DNA of 64,000 nucleotides from an uncultured Eubacteriales bacterium (GTDB lineage Bacteria > Bacillota > Clostridia > Christensenellales > Aristaeellaceae). This document shows positions 51,983 through 60,826 of this stretch, piece by piece. The stretch is taken from contig UQNN01000001.1 in assembly GCA_900542445.1 (NCBI GenBank), forward strand, positions 186,001 through 250,000, written 5' to 3'. Both the position numbers and the translations under genes were made by a program. A model generated the notes under the pieces. The model saw only the letters and a program-made list of their open reading frames with translations. It was not told the origin of the DNA and did not search any database. The first letter of the stretch is position 1. Every line of letters begins with the position of its first letter.

Positions 51983-53206
51983 ATGGATAAACGTCTTGAA
52001 GTCAACATGCGATTTCTCTGCGATGAAAGCCGCATGCTCACAGGCATCACCGTCGCCTATGGCACGACGACATACAGCGAATGGGCGCAGTACGGCCGCG
52101 CGCAGGAGATTGACCGGGTGGAAAACGGCTTCATTCCCGCTGTTCGCCCGCTTATTCCCGATACGATTTATGACCTCGCGTCGCTGACAAAGCTGTTTAC
52201 AGCGGTTGTCACGCTGGCGCTCGTCGAAAGCGGGAAGCTTTCGCTGGATGAGACGGTTGGGCAAATTGACCCACGCTTTATCCATCTGCAAAACGTGACG
52301 GTGGGCGACGTGCTCAGCTTCCGCATCAGTCTGCAAACGCCGGGGCGCATCGATACGGCGCCGACCCGTGAAGAAGGGCTCAAGCGGCTTTTCGGCGTAT
52401 CCGTCTGCCCAACGCCTGCCATCCGCGTTTATTCCGATATGAACGCGATGGTCATCAAATATGTCATCGAGGCCAAGACGGGTCTCAGCCTGTTCGACGC
52501 GATTCAGACCTGGATTCTTTCGCCTGCCGGCATGCCAGAAACCTTCGCCGCCGTGCCGGAGGCGCTTCGCGGCCGATGCGTCTGCTATAATTACGAGCAT
52601 CGCATCGAGGGAGAGCGGCAGATTCTGCGCACCTCTCCGCCGTGCGGCCTGCCGCACGACCCGAAAGCCCTGCTGCTCAGCGACAACGGGCGCGATCTCT
52701 GCGGTCACGCCGGGCTGTTTTCCTCGCGAAAAGACATGGTTCGCTTTGCGCAGGCGCTGCTTTCCGGCGAGCTGATCCGCCGGGAAACGCTCTGCGAAAT
52801 CGGCGTAAACCGAACAGGTTTTTCGCACGGAGACGGCACCTATCGTCAATATCTGGGGTATCTCTGTTTTGCCAAGCATCCGCTGCAACGACTCAGCGAG
52901 GTGCCGCACTGGATGGGCGCGCGCTCCATCGGCCTGAGCGGCTTCACGGGAAATCATCTTTCCATCGATCCGGACGCGGAACGTTTTGTGCTGTTTCTCG
53001 GCAACCGATGCCACGGGCGCGTTTCGCACATCGTTCCACCCGAAGGGATGGATTTGACTGCTTACGGTTTGAATGCGCGCGGCGTCGGACTTATCAAATG
53101 GAACGACGGGCGCATGGTTCCATCCTCCGCGAAATATGTGTATTTCAAAGACGAAATGCTGCATGCGCCGATTGAAAGCCGCATGCGCGCGCTGGGGTGG
53201 CTGTAA
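51983..53206 (+). CDS. Serine beta-lactamase-like hydrolase
   Basis: 407 residues of the class C beta-lactamase/PBP4* fold (Pfam Beta-lactamase). The nucleophile motif SLTK is at 67-70 (YDLASLTKLFTAV). A YxN-equivalent lies at RVYSDMN near 150-156, and SGFTGNHLSIDP is the C-terminal box. There is no signal peptide, so the enzyme appears cytoplasmic and is more likely an esterase or peptidase than an antibiotic-resistance factor. ATG 51983 follows CGGAGG. Divergent from the M20 gene. Confidence 0.88.
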   Translation: MDKRLEVNMRFLCDESRMLTGITVAYGTTTYSEWAQYGRAQEIDRVENGFIPAVRPLIPDTIYDLASLTKLFTAVVTLALVESGKLSLDETVGQIDPRFIHLQNVTVGDVLSFRISLQTPGRIDTAPTREEGLKRLFGVSVCPTPAIRVYSDMNAMVIKYVIEAKTGLSLFDAIQTWILSPAGMPETFAAVPEALRGRCVCYNYEHRIEGERQILRTSPPCGLPHDPKALLLSDNGRDLCGHAGLFSSRKDMVRFAQALLSGELIRRETLCEIGVNRTGFSHGDGTYRQYLGYLCFAKHPLQRLSEVPHWMGARSIGLSGFTGNHLSIDPDAERFVLFLGNRCHGRVSHIVPPEGMDLTAYGLNARGVGLIKWNDGRMVPSSAKYVYFKDEMLHAPIESRMRALGWL

Positions 53207-53262
53207 ACTGAAAAACGCCGCTTTTCCCCGACCCGCATCGGAAAAAGACGGCGTTTTTCAGT
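53207..53262. terminator. Bidirectional terminator between the hydrolase gene and lysA
   Basis: ACTGAAAAACGCCG (53207-53220) pairs with its complement at 53249-53262, with a second inner pairing (CTTTTCC with GGAAAAAG). It serves both converging genes. Confidence 0.9.
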
Positions 53263-53281
53263 TTAATCCGGTTTGAACGAT

Positions 53282-54547
53282 TCAGTCTTTGAGGTTCAGC
53301 CCCGAAAAGTCAAGCGTCGCAAAATAATCGGCAGGCGTTTCGGCACGGCGGATCATCTGCACGCTTCCATTTTCACGCAGAAGCAGCTCGGCACTCCGCA
53401 ACTTGCCATTATAGTTATAACCCATCGAGAAGCCATGCGCGCCCGTGTCGTGGATATAGAGCAGGTCGCCCATGTCAATTTTCGGCAGACGGCGGTCGAT
53501 AGCAAACTTATCGTTGTTCTCGCACAGGCTGCCTACCACATCGTACACATGGTCGCAGGGCGCATTTTCTTTGCCCAGCACCGTGATGTGGTGATACGCG
53601 CCATACATCGCCGGACGCATCAGATTGCAGGCGCACGCGTCCACGCCGATATATTCCTTATAGGTATGTTTTTCGTGGCAGGCGGTCGTCACCAGCGCGC
53701 CGTTCGGACCAAGTATAAAGCGCCCCAGCTCAGTGAAGATCGCCACGTCGCCCATTCCCGCGGGCACAAGCACCTCTTCAAATGCCTTTCGCACGCCTTC
53801 CCCGATGGCCGCAATGTCGTTGGCCGGTTCATCCGGCCGATACGGAATGCCCACGCCGCCGGAAAGGTTGATGAACGCAATTTTCGCGCCCGTCTCGCGG
53901 TGCAGCTCTACCGCCGTCGTGAACAGAATTTTGGCCAGCGTCGGATAATAAGCGTTCGTCAGCGTGTTGGACGCGAGAAACGCGTGCAGGCCAAAGCGCT
54001 TCGCGCCCTTCTGCATCAGCAGCCGATACGCCTGCGTCAGCTGTTCACGCGTCATGCCGTATTTCGCGTCCTTCGGCTGATCCATGATGTGATTGCCGAT
54101 GGAAAACTCTCCGCCGGGATTGAAACGGCAGCAAACCGTCTCCGGAATGCCGCAAGCCTGTTCCAGCGTGTCGATCAGCGTAAAATCATCCAGATTGATG
54201 ATCGCGCCCTGACGATAGGCGCGGGCAAACTCGCGTCCCTGCGTTTCATTGGAAGAAAACATGATTTCGTGTCCCGCGAAACCGGACGCGCCGCTCAGCA
54301 TCAATTCCGTTTCCGAGGAGCAATCCACGCCGCATCCTTCTTCGTGCAGAATCTTCAGGATAAACGGATTGGGCGTAGCTTTCACCGCGAAATATTCCCG
54401 AAAACCGGGGTTCCACCCAAAGGCCGCTTTCAGGGCCCGCGCAGTACGCCGAATGCCGGCCTCGTCATAAATATGGAAAGGCGTCGGATAGGTCTTCACG
54501 ATCTCCCGCGCCTGATTCAGCGTCAGAAATGGCTTTTTGCTGCCCAT
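53282..54547 (-). CDS. lysA: Diaminopimelate decarboxylase
   Basis: PLP-dependent fold-III enzyme making lysine from meso-diaminopimelate. In 421 residues the PLP lysine is K56 in YFAVKATPNP, with SGGVGIPY and ELGRFILGP in the barrel. The usual CESGD box appears as SLCENNDKFA, a variant I associate with a subgroup of Clostridial and Bacteroidetes LysA. Other fold-III decarboxylases cannot be excluded entirely. A promoter with perfect TTGACA lies upstream. Confidence 0.92.
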   Translation of the reverse strand: MGSKKPFLTLNQAREIVKTYPTPFHIYDEAGIRRTARALKAAFGWNPGFREYFAVKATPNPFILKILHEEGCGVDCSSETELMLSGASGFAGHEIMFSSNETQGREFARAYRQGAIINLDDFTLIDTLEQACGIPETVCCRFNPGGEFSIGNHIMDQPKDAKYGMTREQLTQAYRLLMQKGAKRFGLHAFLASNTLTNAYYPTLAKILFTTAVELHRETGAKIAFINLSGGVGIPYRPDEPANDIAAIGEGVRKAFEEVLVPAGMGDVAIFTELGRFILGPNGALVTTACHEKHTYKEYIGVDACACNLMRPAMYGAYHHITVLGKENAPCDHVYDVVGSLCENNDKFAIDRRLPKIDMGDLLYIHDTGAHGFSMGYNYNGKLRSAELLLRENGSVQMIRRAETPADYFATLDFSGLNLKD

Positions 54548-54595
54548 ATGATCCTCTTTTCCCCGCTTTCAGCGGCCTCCGGTCAATATGGATTT

Positions 54596-54625
54596 ACTAT
54601 ACATGGGAAGGCCGCGCGTTGTCAA
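54596..54625 (-). promoter_or_regulatory. SigA-type promoter of lysA
   Basis: TTGACA (54625-54620), 18-bp spacer, TATAGT (54601-54596) on the minus strand. The leader of about 45 nt is too short for a lysine riboswitch. Confidence 0.7.
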
Positions 54626-54669
54626 GGAGAAATTTGCGAAAATGATGGATTTACCTTTGCAAAAATGTC

Positions 54670-54700
54670 AAAAAGAGGATATGCCGACCGACATACCCTC
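54670..54700 (-). terminator. Intrinsic terminator after tadA
   Basis: A stem of about 12 bp with G-U pairs between 54675-54686 and 54689-54700, followed on the minus strand by TTTTTGAC. It separates tadA from the lysA promoter. Confidence 0.7.
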
Positions 54701-54712
54701 ATCTTTGCAGGA

Positions 54713-55162
54713 TTAACCCCGTCTCAAATCAAAAAACGCATTCAGCGCCAAACGGCATTCCGCCTCCAGCAATCCGCCTGAACAGGGGATCACCCGCCCG
54801 AACGACGCATCCTCTGGCAGATCGTAGAGACTGCCTGCACAGCCGCATCGCGGATCATATGCTCCGAAAAACACCGCGTCAATGCCGGCCATCACGATCG
54901 CGCCTGCGCACATCGGGCAGGGCTCCAGCGTCACGTAGAGCGTACAGCCTTCCAGTCGCCGCGTGCCAAGCGCCTCAGCCGCGCGGCGAAGCGCCAGCAC
55001 CTCGGCATGCGCCGTCGGATCGCCGCTCGTCTCCCGCTCATTTCGCGCACACGCAATGATTTTTTCTTTGCAGACAACGACCGCGCCGACGGGCACTTCG
55101 CCCGCCATCTGCGCTTCGCGCGCCAACTTCAGCGCTTCGCGCATCCACACTTCATGCATCAT
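54713..55162 (-). CDS. tadA: tRNA-specific adenosine deaminase TadA
   Basis: 149-residue zinc deaminase converting A34 to inosine in tRNA-Arg(ACG). The catalytic HAE is in DPTAHAEVLALRRA and the zinc cysteines in LEPCPMCAGAIV; GEVPVGAVVV and ARNERE are family motifs. It overlaps degV by 4 bp (ATGA) and is followed by a terminator. No ffs/dnaX cluster is adjacent, unlike in many Firmicutes. Confidence 0.95.
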   Translation of the reverse strand: MMHEVWMREALKLAREAQMAGEVPVGAVVVCKEKIIACARNERETSGDPTAHAEVLALRRAAEALGTRRLEGCTLYVTLEPCPMCAGAIVMAGIDAVFFGAYDPRCGCAGSLYDLPEDASFGRVIPCSGGLLEAECRLALNAFFDLRRG

Positions 55163-56031
55163 CCGCGATTCTTTCCCCGGAAAAACAGCGCAACGGTGCC
55201 GGGGCCGGAATGACTGCCGATAACGGGGCCGACGGCGCTCAGGAAAATCTTTTCGGGCGCGCAGCCGAACGTCTTCACCAGCGTATCCTTAACCAGCAGC
55301 GCATCCTTTTCGCAGTCGCCATGGCTGATGAAGATGACCTGATCTTTGTCGGCTTCCAATTCGCCAAATTTCATGGCAATCGCGCGAAGCGCCTGCACGC
55401 GGCCGCGCACCTTGCTTCGGGCAATCAATCGTCCCTCGCTGTCCACATGCAACACCGGCTTGATTTTAAGCATCGTACCGAAAAAAGCCGCCGACGGTGA
55501 GCACCGGCCGCCGCGCTTGAGAAAGTGGAGATCATCCACCGTAAACCAGTGGGCGTATTCCTGCAAATGCGCTTTTGTATAAACGGCATTCTCTTCAATG
55601 GGCATGCCCGCGTCGCGGCGAAGCAGCGCGTCATAAACAACCATACCTTCGCCCGCGCTGGCGGAAAGCGTATCCACCAATTCAATCACCGCATCGGGGT
55701 ATTCCTCAAGTACCATGTCCCGCGCCATACACGCGGAAGCATACGTACCCGAAAGCGCAGAAGAGAAAATCAGCCCCAGCACAGCCTCGCCCTTTTTCGC
55801 ATGCGCTTTAAACGCCTCGGCAAAATCTCCCGGCGAAACCTGAGACGTGGTGCACGTCTCGCCCGCACGCAGTCGATCATAAAACGCCGAACATCGCGCC
55901 GCATCGTCAAATGGCTGCGTGCTGGTTTGCCCCGAAATCGTATACGAAAGCGGAAGCACCTCAAGCTGGGCAAAGCGGGCGGCAATTCCCGCATTCAGAT
56001 CCGAACAGGAATCCGTCAGAATTGTATACAT
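55159..56031 (-). CDS. DegV family fatty-acid-binding protein
   Basis: 290 residues of the DegV family, which carry fatty acids to the FakA/FakB-type kinase. It starts YTILTDSCSDLN; TSQVSPGDFAEAF and SSALSGTYASACMARD contain the lipid-contacting Ser residues, and the C-terminal SHGDCEKDALLV and GPVIGSHSGPGTVALFF are typical. The fakA kinase gene is not in the window. Probably co-transcribed with tadA. Confidence 0.95.
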   Translation of the reverse strand: MYTILTDSCSDLNAGIAARFAQLEVLPLSYTISGQTSTQPFDDAARCSAFYDRLRAGETCTTSQVSPGDFAEAFKAHAKKGEAVLGLIFSSALSGTYASACMARDMVLEEYPDAVIELVDTLSASAGEGMVVYDALLRRDAGMPIEENAVYTKAHLQEYAHWFTVDDLHFLKRGGRCSPSAAFFGTMLKIKPVLHVDSEGRLIARSKVRGRVQALRAIAMKFGELEADKDQVIFISHGDCEKDALLVKDTLVKTFGCAPEKIFLSAVGPVIGSHSGPGTVALFFRGKNRG

Positions 56032-56109
56032 TGTTATCCTTTCTCAGTCATGATTGACCGATGTGTTTTTCTTTTTTCTTCTTCGATTTAAACACTCCCT
56101 TTTCCTTCT

Positions 56110-56883
56110 TCATGACGAAAGATGTTCATTTTTTATCAAAATCTGTATACAGAGCCCCTGTCCCTGCGCGCAAACGCTAAGGCTCGCATGCAGCCCCTGC
56201 GCGCTCAACCCATCGCAAAGGCGCTGCGCCTCTTCCGTCGCCCGGCGCACGGCGCGTCTTTTGCCATGCTCCGCGCAGTTTTCCGATTTGGAAACCAGCC
56301 GTCTCGCCTGCTCGGCCGACAGATTTCGTTCGGCGATGATCCCCGCCACTTCCACGCGGTTTGACTTCGGCGCATCCAGCAGCGGTTCGGCCTGTTCCAG
56401 CGACAAGTTGCCCCGCATGACCGCATTCTGCGTCTCTTCATCCAGTTTGAGCATCGCAAGCCGCCGCCGGATTTCCCCTTCCGGCAAGCAACATTTTTCC
56501 GCCACTTCGGCGCGCTGAAGAAGCGCCGCCTCCTTCAAAAAGGGGGCCGTCTGCCGGGTAAAATGGTCTTCCAGAAAACACGCGGCCGCGTCCGGCTTTC
56601 TCCCCGGAATCTGCACTGCGTCGATCTGCGTCATGCCCAACAGGCGGCAGGCTGCAAGCCGCCGCGCGCCGCACACCAGCATATAGCGCCCGTTTTCTTC
56701 ATTCTCCTGCACGACAATCGGCTGCAACAGTCCATGTCTTGCGATGGACTGCGCCAGTACGGGAAGCGCCGCATCTTCTTTCAGCCGGGACGAAATCATT
56801 CCCCCGTAAATATCGGCAAGGCGCAGACGCACGGCCTGTACACCTTTTTCCTGGGATTCTGCGGCCTGCCGCCTGCGTTTCAT
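56110..56883 (-). CDS. Divergent ParB/Noc-like protein
   Basis: 257 residues. A ParB nuclease-type (CTP-binding) domain spans about 20-110, followed by a helix-turn-helix region (about 120-180, EIRRRLAMLKLDEETQNAVMRG) and a C-terminal region. Key CTPase boxes are changed: the usual GERRxRA is CGARRLAA, and the ENxQR box is LEDHFTRQ. No parA gene or clear parS is next to it. This may be a chromosomal ParB paralogue or Noc-like protein with altered nucleotide use. ATG 56883 follows GGGGGAAGGG. It lies between comEC and degV. Confidence 0.82.
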   Translation of the reverse strand: MKRRRQAAESQEKGVQAVRLRLADIYGGMISSRLKEDAALPVLAQSIARHGLLQPIVVQENEENGRYMLVCGARRLAACRLLGMTQIDAVQIPGRKPDAAACFLEDHFTRQTAPFLKEAALLQRAEVAEKCCLPEGEIRRRLAMLKLDEETQNAVMRGNLSLEQAEPLLDAPKSNRVEVAGIIAERNLSAEQARRLVSKSENCAEHGKRRAVRRATEEAQRLCDGLSAQGLHASLSVCAQGQGLCIQILIKNEHLSS

Positions 56884-56909
56884 AAGCCCTTCCCCCTTGA
56901 TCTTCTCTG

Positions 56910-59243
56910 TCAAGGAGTATATGCCGCGGGTGAAGCGTTTGATGATGACCCATCCAGATATGTTTGAACCGTCGCGCTTTTGTCCGAAAGCCAGAGCGTG
57001 ATACATCCACTTTCATCCGTTCGATAAATCGCCGCGCCGACCGATTCAAGCGCCTTGATCACGCGCTCCGTCGGATGACCGTATCGGTTGTTTGCGCCAA
57101 CGCTGATCATCGCCAGACTCGGCGTCGTCTTTTCGACAAACGCGTCGCTTGTCGCGTATTTGCTGCCATGATGCGCCACCTTGAGCACATCGCAGTCCGG
57201 CGGATCATCCATTTCGCTTTTTGCAGGTAAATCGCCCATCATCAGGATTTTCGTTCCCATCGACTGCGTATAAAGCACCAGAGAACGTTCGTTCTCACCT
57301 GTCAACCCCTCGCGCGGAGAGAGCACATCGAAAACATAATCGCCGGATACAATCCGATCGCCTGCCGATACGGTTTCCGGCAAAACGCCCTTTTCTTCCG
57401 CCGTTCTGAATCCGTTTTGAACGGCAGTAGACGCGTCCTCCACTTGCGTGCCGCTCGGCATGACGACGCGCGAAATATCGATTTCGGACTGCATCAGCAC
57501 GTCAAGCGCGCCGGCATGATCTTCATCCAGATGAGACAGGATCAGGGAATCGACATACAGCCCCTCGTGCCGCAGATAGCGAAGCGCATCGTAACTGTTT
57601 GCGGCACCCACATCCACCAGCGTCGCATGCCGTCCATGCCGAAGAATCGCCGCGTCGCCCTGTCCCACGTCGAGCTGCACATAGCGTGCATCCGGCGCAA
57701 ACCGGGGCAGATAGCTCAGCGCAAGGGCACAAAGCGCCGCCGCAAAGGCTTTGCGTCTGGCCTTTCCAAATCGAATGCGGCTGCTGAACAGCATCATTAC
57801 GACAATGGCTATGGGAATCGACCACACATACGGCGCCGGCAGGCGGCAGATGTTTCCTTCCAGTTTGGCCAGTTTCACAATCAGCGCTTCCGCGCTGCCC
57901 GTCGCCCATCCAAGCGTTCCTCCTATAAACCGACCGACAGTCGGCACAAACGCACCTGCAACAGAGCAGACGATTCCACCCATCATGATCACGGACATCA
58001 AGCCTCCCGCTGCTGCGTTCACAGGCAGAGCCAGCAGCGGAACATAACCGTAAAAGAGCAGCTGTATAGGCATGGCAGTGATCTGCGCGCTCAGGCTGAG
58101 TGTCAGCGCTTCAGCCGCGCGCGGATGACGTCGCACCCATGCCATATGCCGGGCGCACCATGCGTAAATCGTCCCGCTCGTCAGCAGAATTCCCAGTAAC
58201 ACGAAAAAGGAGAATTGGAACGACGCATCCAGCGGCCAAATCGGGTTGATGAGCGCCATCGTCAGCGCCGCAAACGCCAATGCTGTCAACGGTTCATAGC
58301 GTCTCCCTCTGCATTTGGCCAGCCCGCGCAGAACGGCCATGATCAACGCGCGGACAGTTCCGGCCGCCGCGCCCGTCAGACCTGTATAGAAAAGCAGACC
58401 GACAGTCTGCAACACGAAACGCATCCACCTGCCGTAGGGAACGCGGCTCAGCACTTTCTCCATCATGAGCGCAATCAGCGTCAAGTGCATGCCGGAAACC
58501 GTCAGCAGATGGACAATGCCCGTCAAACGCATGGCGTTGACCAGTTCTTTATCCATGTTTTCGCGGTTGCCCAACAGAATGGCCTGAAACAGTGGCGCAT
58601 GCTCACCAAACACATTCTCCATGTGCCGCATAAGCCGGTTTCGTATCTGGCGTAACGTCTCGCGCATCGAAAAACGCTTTGCGCCTGAAGCCGTCCAGTT
58701 CGGAAGCACGTAGCCGGATAATTCATAGTTCTGTGCCAGTGCGCGAACTCTTCCGTTTACGCCGCCGGGATTGCGCGATTCGCTTGGCGCAAACAGTCGG
58801 CCCGTTCCCGAAATTGTCTGTCCGACAAAAACTTCTTTTCCCTCTTCGCCTTCGTTCGTCATCAGCGTAACGAGTGCCCGCCGATGAAGCCGTTCGCCGT
58901 CGCAAAGCACGCCGCGCAGCCATACACGGTTTTCTTTTTCAATTTCATCAATCTCGCCGACGAGCAAAACGCCGGGTTGACTTGGTTCATCGCGCAGCGC
59001 CAGCCTTCTGCACGCCATGCCGTTTCCGACGAGAAGAAATACCGCCGCCACAAAAAGAAGCGCACTTTTTCGCCGTTTAGCCCGCAAAAAGGCCGTCGTC
59101 AGCAAAAAAGCGCACAAAATTCCAAACGCAGCCGCAGGCGCCGCAACGATCTGCGCCCCATAAATGCCCAACAGGTACGCCGAGCAGAGAACCGCCAGAC
59201 GACGGCGAACCGGAAACAGAATCAATCGTTCGCGCTCTTCCAT
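56910..59243 (-). CDS. comEC: DNA internalization competence protein ComEC/Rec2
   Basis: 777 residues in the normal order. An N-terminal DUF4131 region with membrane helices comes first. The competence domain follows with many helices, including LLTVSGMHLTLIAL and GAAAGTVRALIMAVL. The last domain is metallo-beta-lactamase-like with QLDVGQGDAAIL and LSHLDEDHAGALDVL. Together these form the membrane channel and nuclease for single-stranded DNA uptake. No comEA gene is adjacent. Start ATG 59243 lacks a strong ribosome-binding site. Confidence 0.95.
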   Translation of the reverse strand: MEERERLILFPVRRRLAVLCSAYLLGIYGAQIVAAPAAAFGILCAFLLTTAFLRAKRRKSALLFVAAVFLLVGNGMACRRLALRDEPSQPGVLLVGEIDEIEKENRVWLRGVLCDGERLHRRALVTLMTNEGEEGKEVFVGQTISGTGRLFAPSESRNPGGVNGRVRALAQNYELSGYVLPNWTASGAKRFSMRETLRQIRNRLMRHMENVFGEHAPLFQAILLGNRENMDKELVNAMRLTGIVHLLTVSGMHLTLIALMMEKVLSRVPYGRWMRFVLQTVGLLFYTGLTGAAAGTVRALIMAVLRGLAKCRGRRYEPLTALAFAALTMALINPIWPLDASFQFSFFVLLGILLTSGTIYAWCARHMAWVRRHPRAAEALTLSLSAQITAMPIQLLFYGYVPLLALPVNAAAGGLMSVIMMGGIVCSVAGAFVPTVGRFIGGTLGWATGSAEALIVKLAKLEGNICRLPAPYVWSIPIAIVVMMLFSSRIRFGKARRKAFAAALCALALSYLPRFAPDARYVQLDVGQGDAAILRHGRHATLVDVGAANSYDALRYLRHEGLYVDSLILSHLDEDHAGALDVLMQSEIDISRVVMPSGTQVEDASTAVQNGFRTAEEKGVLPETVSAGDRIVSGDYVFDVLSPREGLTGENERSLVLYTQSMGTKILMMGDLPAKSEMDDPPDCDVLKVAHHGSKYATSDAFVEKTTPSLAMISVGANNRYGHPTERVIKALESVGAAIYRTDESGCITLWLSDKSATVQTYLDGSSSNASPAAYTP

Positions 59244-59280
59244 CGGCTCCGCCCCGCTTTGCTCAGGTTTTGGCGGACAA

Positions 59281-59322
59281 GAAAAAAACGTCCGCGCTTT
59301 ATTTTAACCCGGCGCGAACGTT
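59281..59322 (-). terminator. Intrinsic terminator after the MATE gene
   Basis: AACGTCCGCGC (59287-59297) pairs with GCGCGAACGTT (59312-59322) allowing one G-U pair, with a T run on the minus strand. Confidence 0.75.
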
Positions 59323-59372
59323 TATGAACACATCTTGTTGGGTACAACCCATCCGTATAAGGACAAATCCGT

Positions 59373-60749
59373 TTAATTTTCTGCGTTCTGCAAGGCGATA
59401 CAACGTTTGAGCCACTTGCCGCGCAGATAATAAGCAAGGAACATTGCCGAAGTCACGATCCACGTAATCGGATAACTCATCAGTAATACCTTCAATTCAT
59501 GATGAGCCGATACGACGACCGTCACCCAGAATACGCGCAGCAGACACACGCCCGTCAGCGTCATGATGGTCGGAATCAGTGAATCACCCGCGCCGCGCAT
59601 CGCGCCGGAAAGAATTTCAATGAAGATGTATGTGATATACGTCGGCACAATCAGATAGACAATGGACAGGCCGATTTCAATCACCTGCGCGTCGTCACTG
59701 AACAGACCCAACATGGGCTTGGCAATCGCCAGCAGCACAGCGCTGAGCGCAATCGTCACCGCGGCGGAAATGCCCAGGCAGACATTGATGCTCTTTTTCA
59801 TGCGGTCATAGAGCCGCGCGCCGAAGTTCTGCCCAACAAAGGTTGTAATGGCCACGCCAAACGCATTGATGACCATCCAATACATGCCGTCCACCTTGCC
59901 GTAGGCAGTGTAAGCCGCCATCACGTCCGTGCCGAATCCGTTGACGCTCGCCTGAATGATGATGTTGGAAAGTGAATACATCACCGACTGCAATCCGGCA
60001 GGCAGGCCAATACGCACGATGCGCACCAGCATATCGCCGTAGAACCGGATCTTTTTAAGCTGCAAGCGGTAGACCTGCGACGTGCGGCAAAGCGTCATCA
60101 TCACCAGCACGGCGCTGACCACCTGGCTGAGCACCGTTGCCGCCGCTGCGCCCGCAACACCCAGATTCAGGCCGATGACCAGCACAATGTCCAGCACGAT
60201 GTTGGTCATCGTCGCGCTGACGAGGAAGAACAGCGGCCGCCGCGAATCGCCGACCGCGCGCAGGATGCCCGATCCGATGTTGTAAATCAGCGACGGAATC
60301 ATCCCCAGGAAATAGATGTTGATGTACGTCACCGCGTAATCCAGCACGTCCGCCGGCGTACCCATCATGATGAGCACGTTTTTGCTCAGACAGATGCCCA
60401 GCACGGTCAGCGCTGCGCCGCTGGCCAGCGCCAGAGCCATTGTCGTATGCACGGCACGGGAAACATCCTCTGACCGCTGCGCGCCATAGAATTGGGAAAT
60501 GATGACCGACGCGCCGGACGACAGGCCGACGAAGAAACCGACCAACAGGTTAATCAGTGTGCCCGTCGTGCCGCCAACCGCCGCAAGCGCCTCTTTGCCG
60601 ACGAATTTGCCGACAATAATGGCATCCGCTGTATTATAGAGCTGCTGGAAAAATGTGCCGAGCACAATGGGAAAAAAGAACAACAGCAGCTGTTTCCAGA
60701 TCACGCCCTCCGTGATGGCGTTTTGCATAACTCGCTTTTCTCTTGCCAT
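59373..60749 (-). CDS. MATE family efflux transporter
   Basis: 458-residue cation-coupled multidrug or metabolite exporter of the MATE family, with twelve membrane helices in two six-helix halves. Family segments are LGTFFQQLYNTADAIIVGKFVG in the first half and AYTAYGKVDGMYWMVINAFG in the second. ATG 60749 follows GAGGAAACAT; nine further codons upstream lack a ribosome-binding site. The substrate is unknown; position next to polysaccharide genes does not by itself make it a flippase. Confidence 0.93.
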   Translation of the reverse strand: MAREKRVMQNAITEGVIWKQLLLFFFPIVLGTFFQQLYNTADAIIVGKFVGKEALAAVGGTTGTLINLLVGFFVGLSSGASVIISQFYGAQRSEDVSRAVHTTMALALASGAALTVLGICLSKNVLIMMGTPADVLDYAVTYINIYFLGMIPSLIYNIGSGILRAVGDSRRPLFFLVSATMTNIVLDIVLVIGLNLGVAGAAAATVLSQVVSAVLVMMTLCRTSQVYRLQLKKIRFYGDMLVRIVRIGLPAGLQSVMYSLSNIIIQASVNGFGTDVMAAYTAYGKVDGMYWMVINAFGVAITTFVGQNFGARLYDRMKKSINVCLGISAAVTIALSAVLLAIAKPMLGLFSDDAQVIEIGLSIVYLIVPTYITYIFIEILSGAMRGAGDSLIPTIMTLTGVCLLRVFWVTVVVSAHHELKVLLMSYPITWIVTSAMFLAYYLRGKWLKRCIALQNAEN

Positions 60750-60779
60750 ATGTTTCCTCACAAAAGCTTTCGCCAAGGT

Positions 60780-60826
60780 CAGACTTTCAGTCTGGTTTAT
60801 TTTTCAGACCGCAGGTCTGTTATTTT
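60780..60826 (+). other. Two adjacent hairpins with T-rich tails on the strand opposite the genes
   Basis: CAGACTTTCAGTCTG (60780-60794) and CAGACCGCAGGTCTG (60805-60819) are two small stem-loops. Each is followed by T-rich sequence on +, although all nearby genes are on -. They lie between the Fe-S gene and MATE. Confidence 0.5.
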
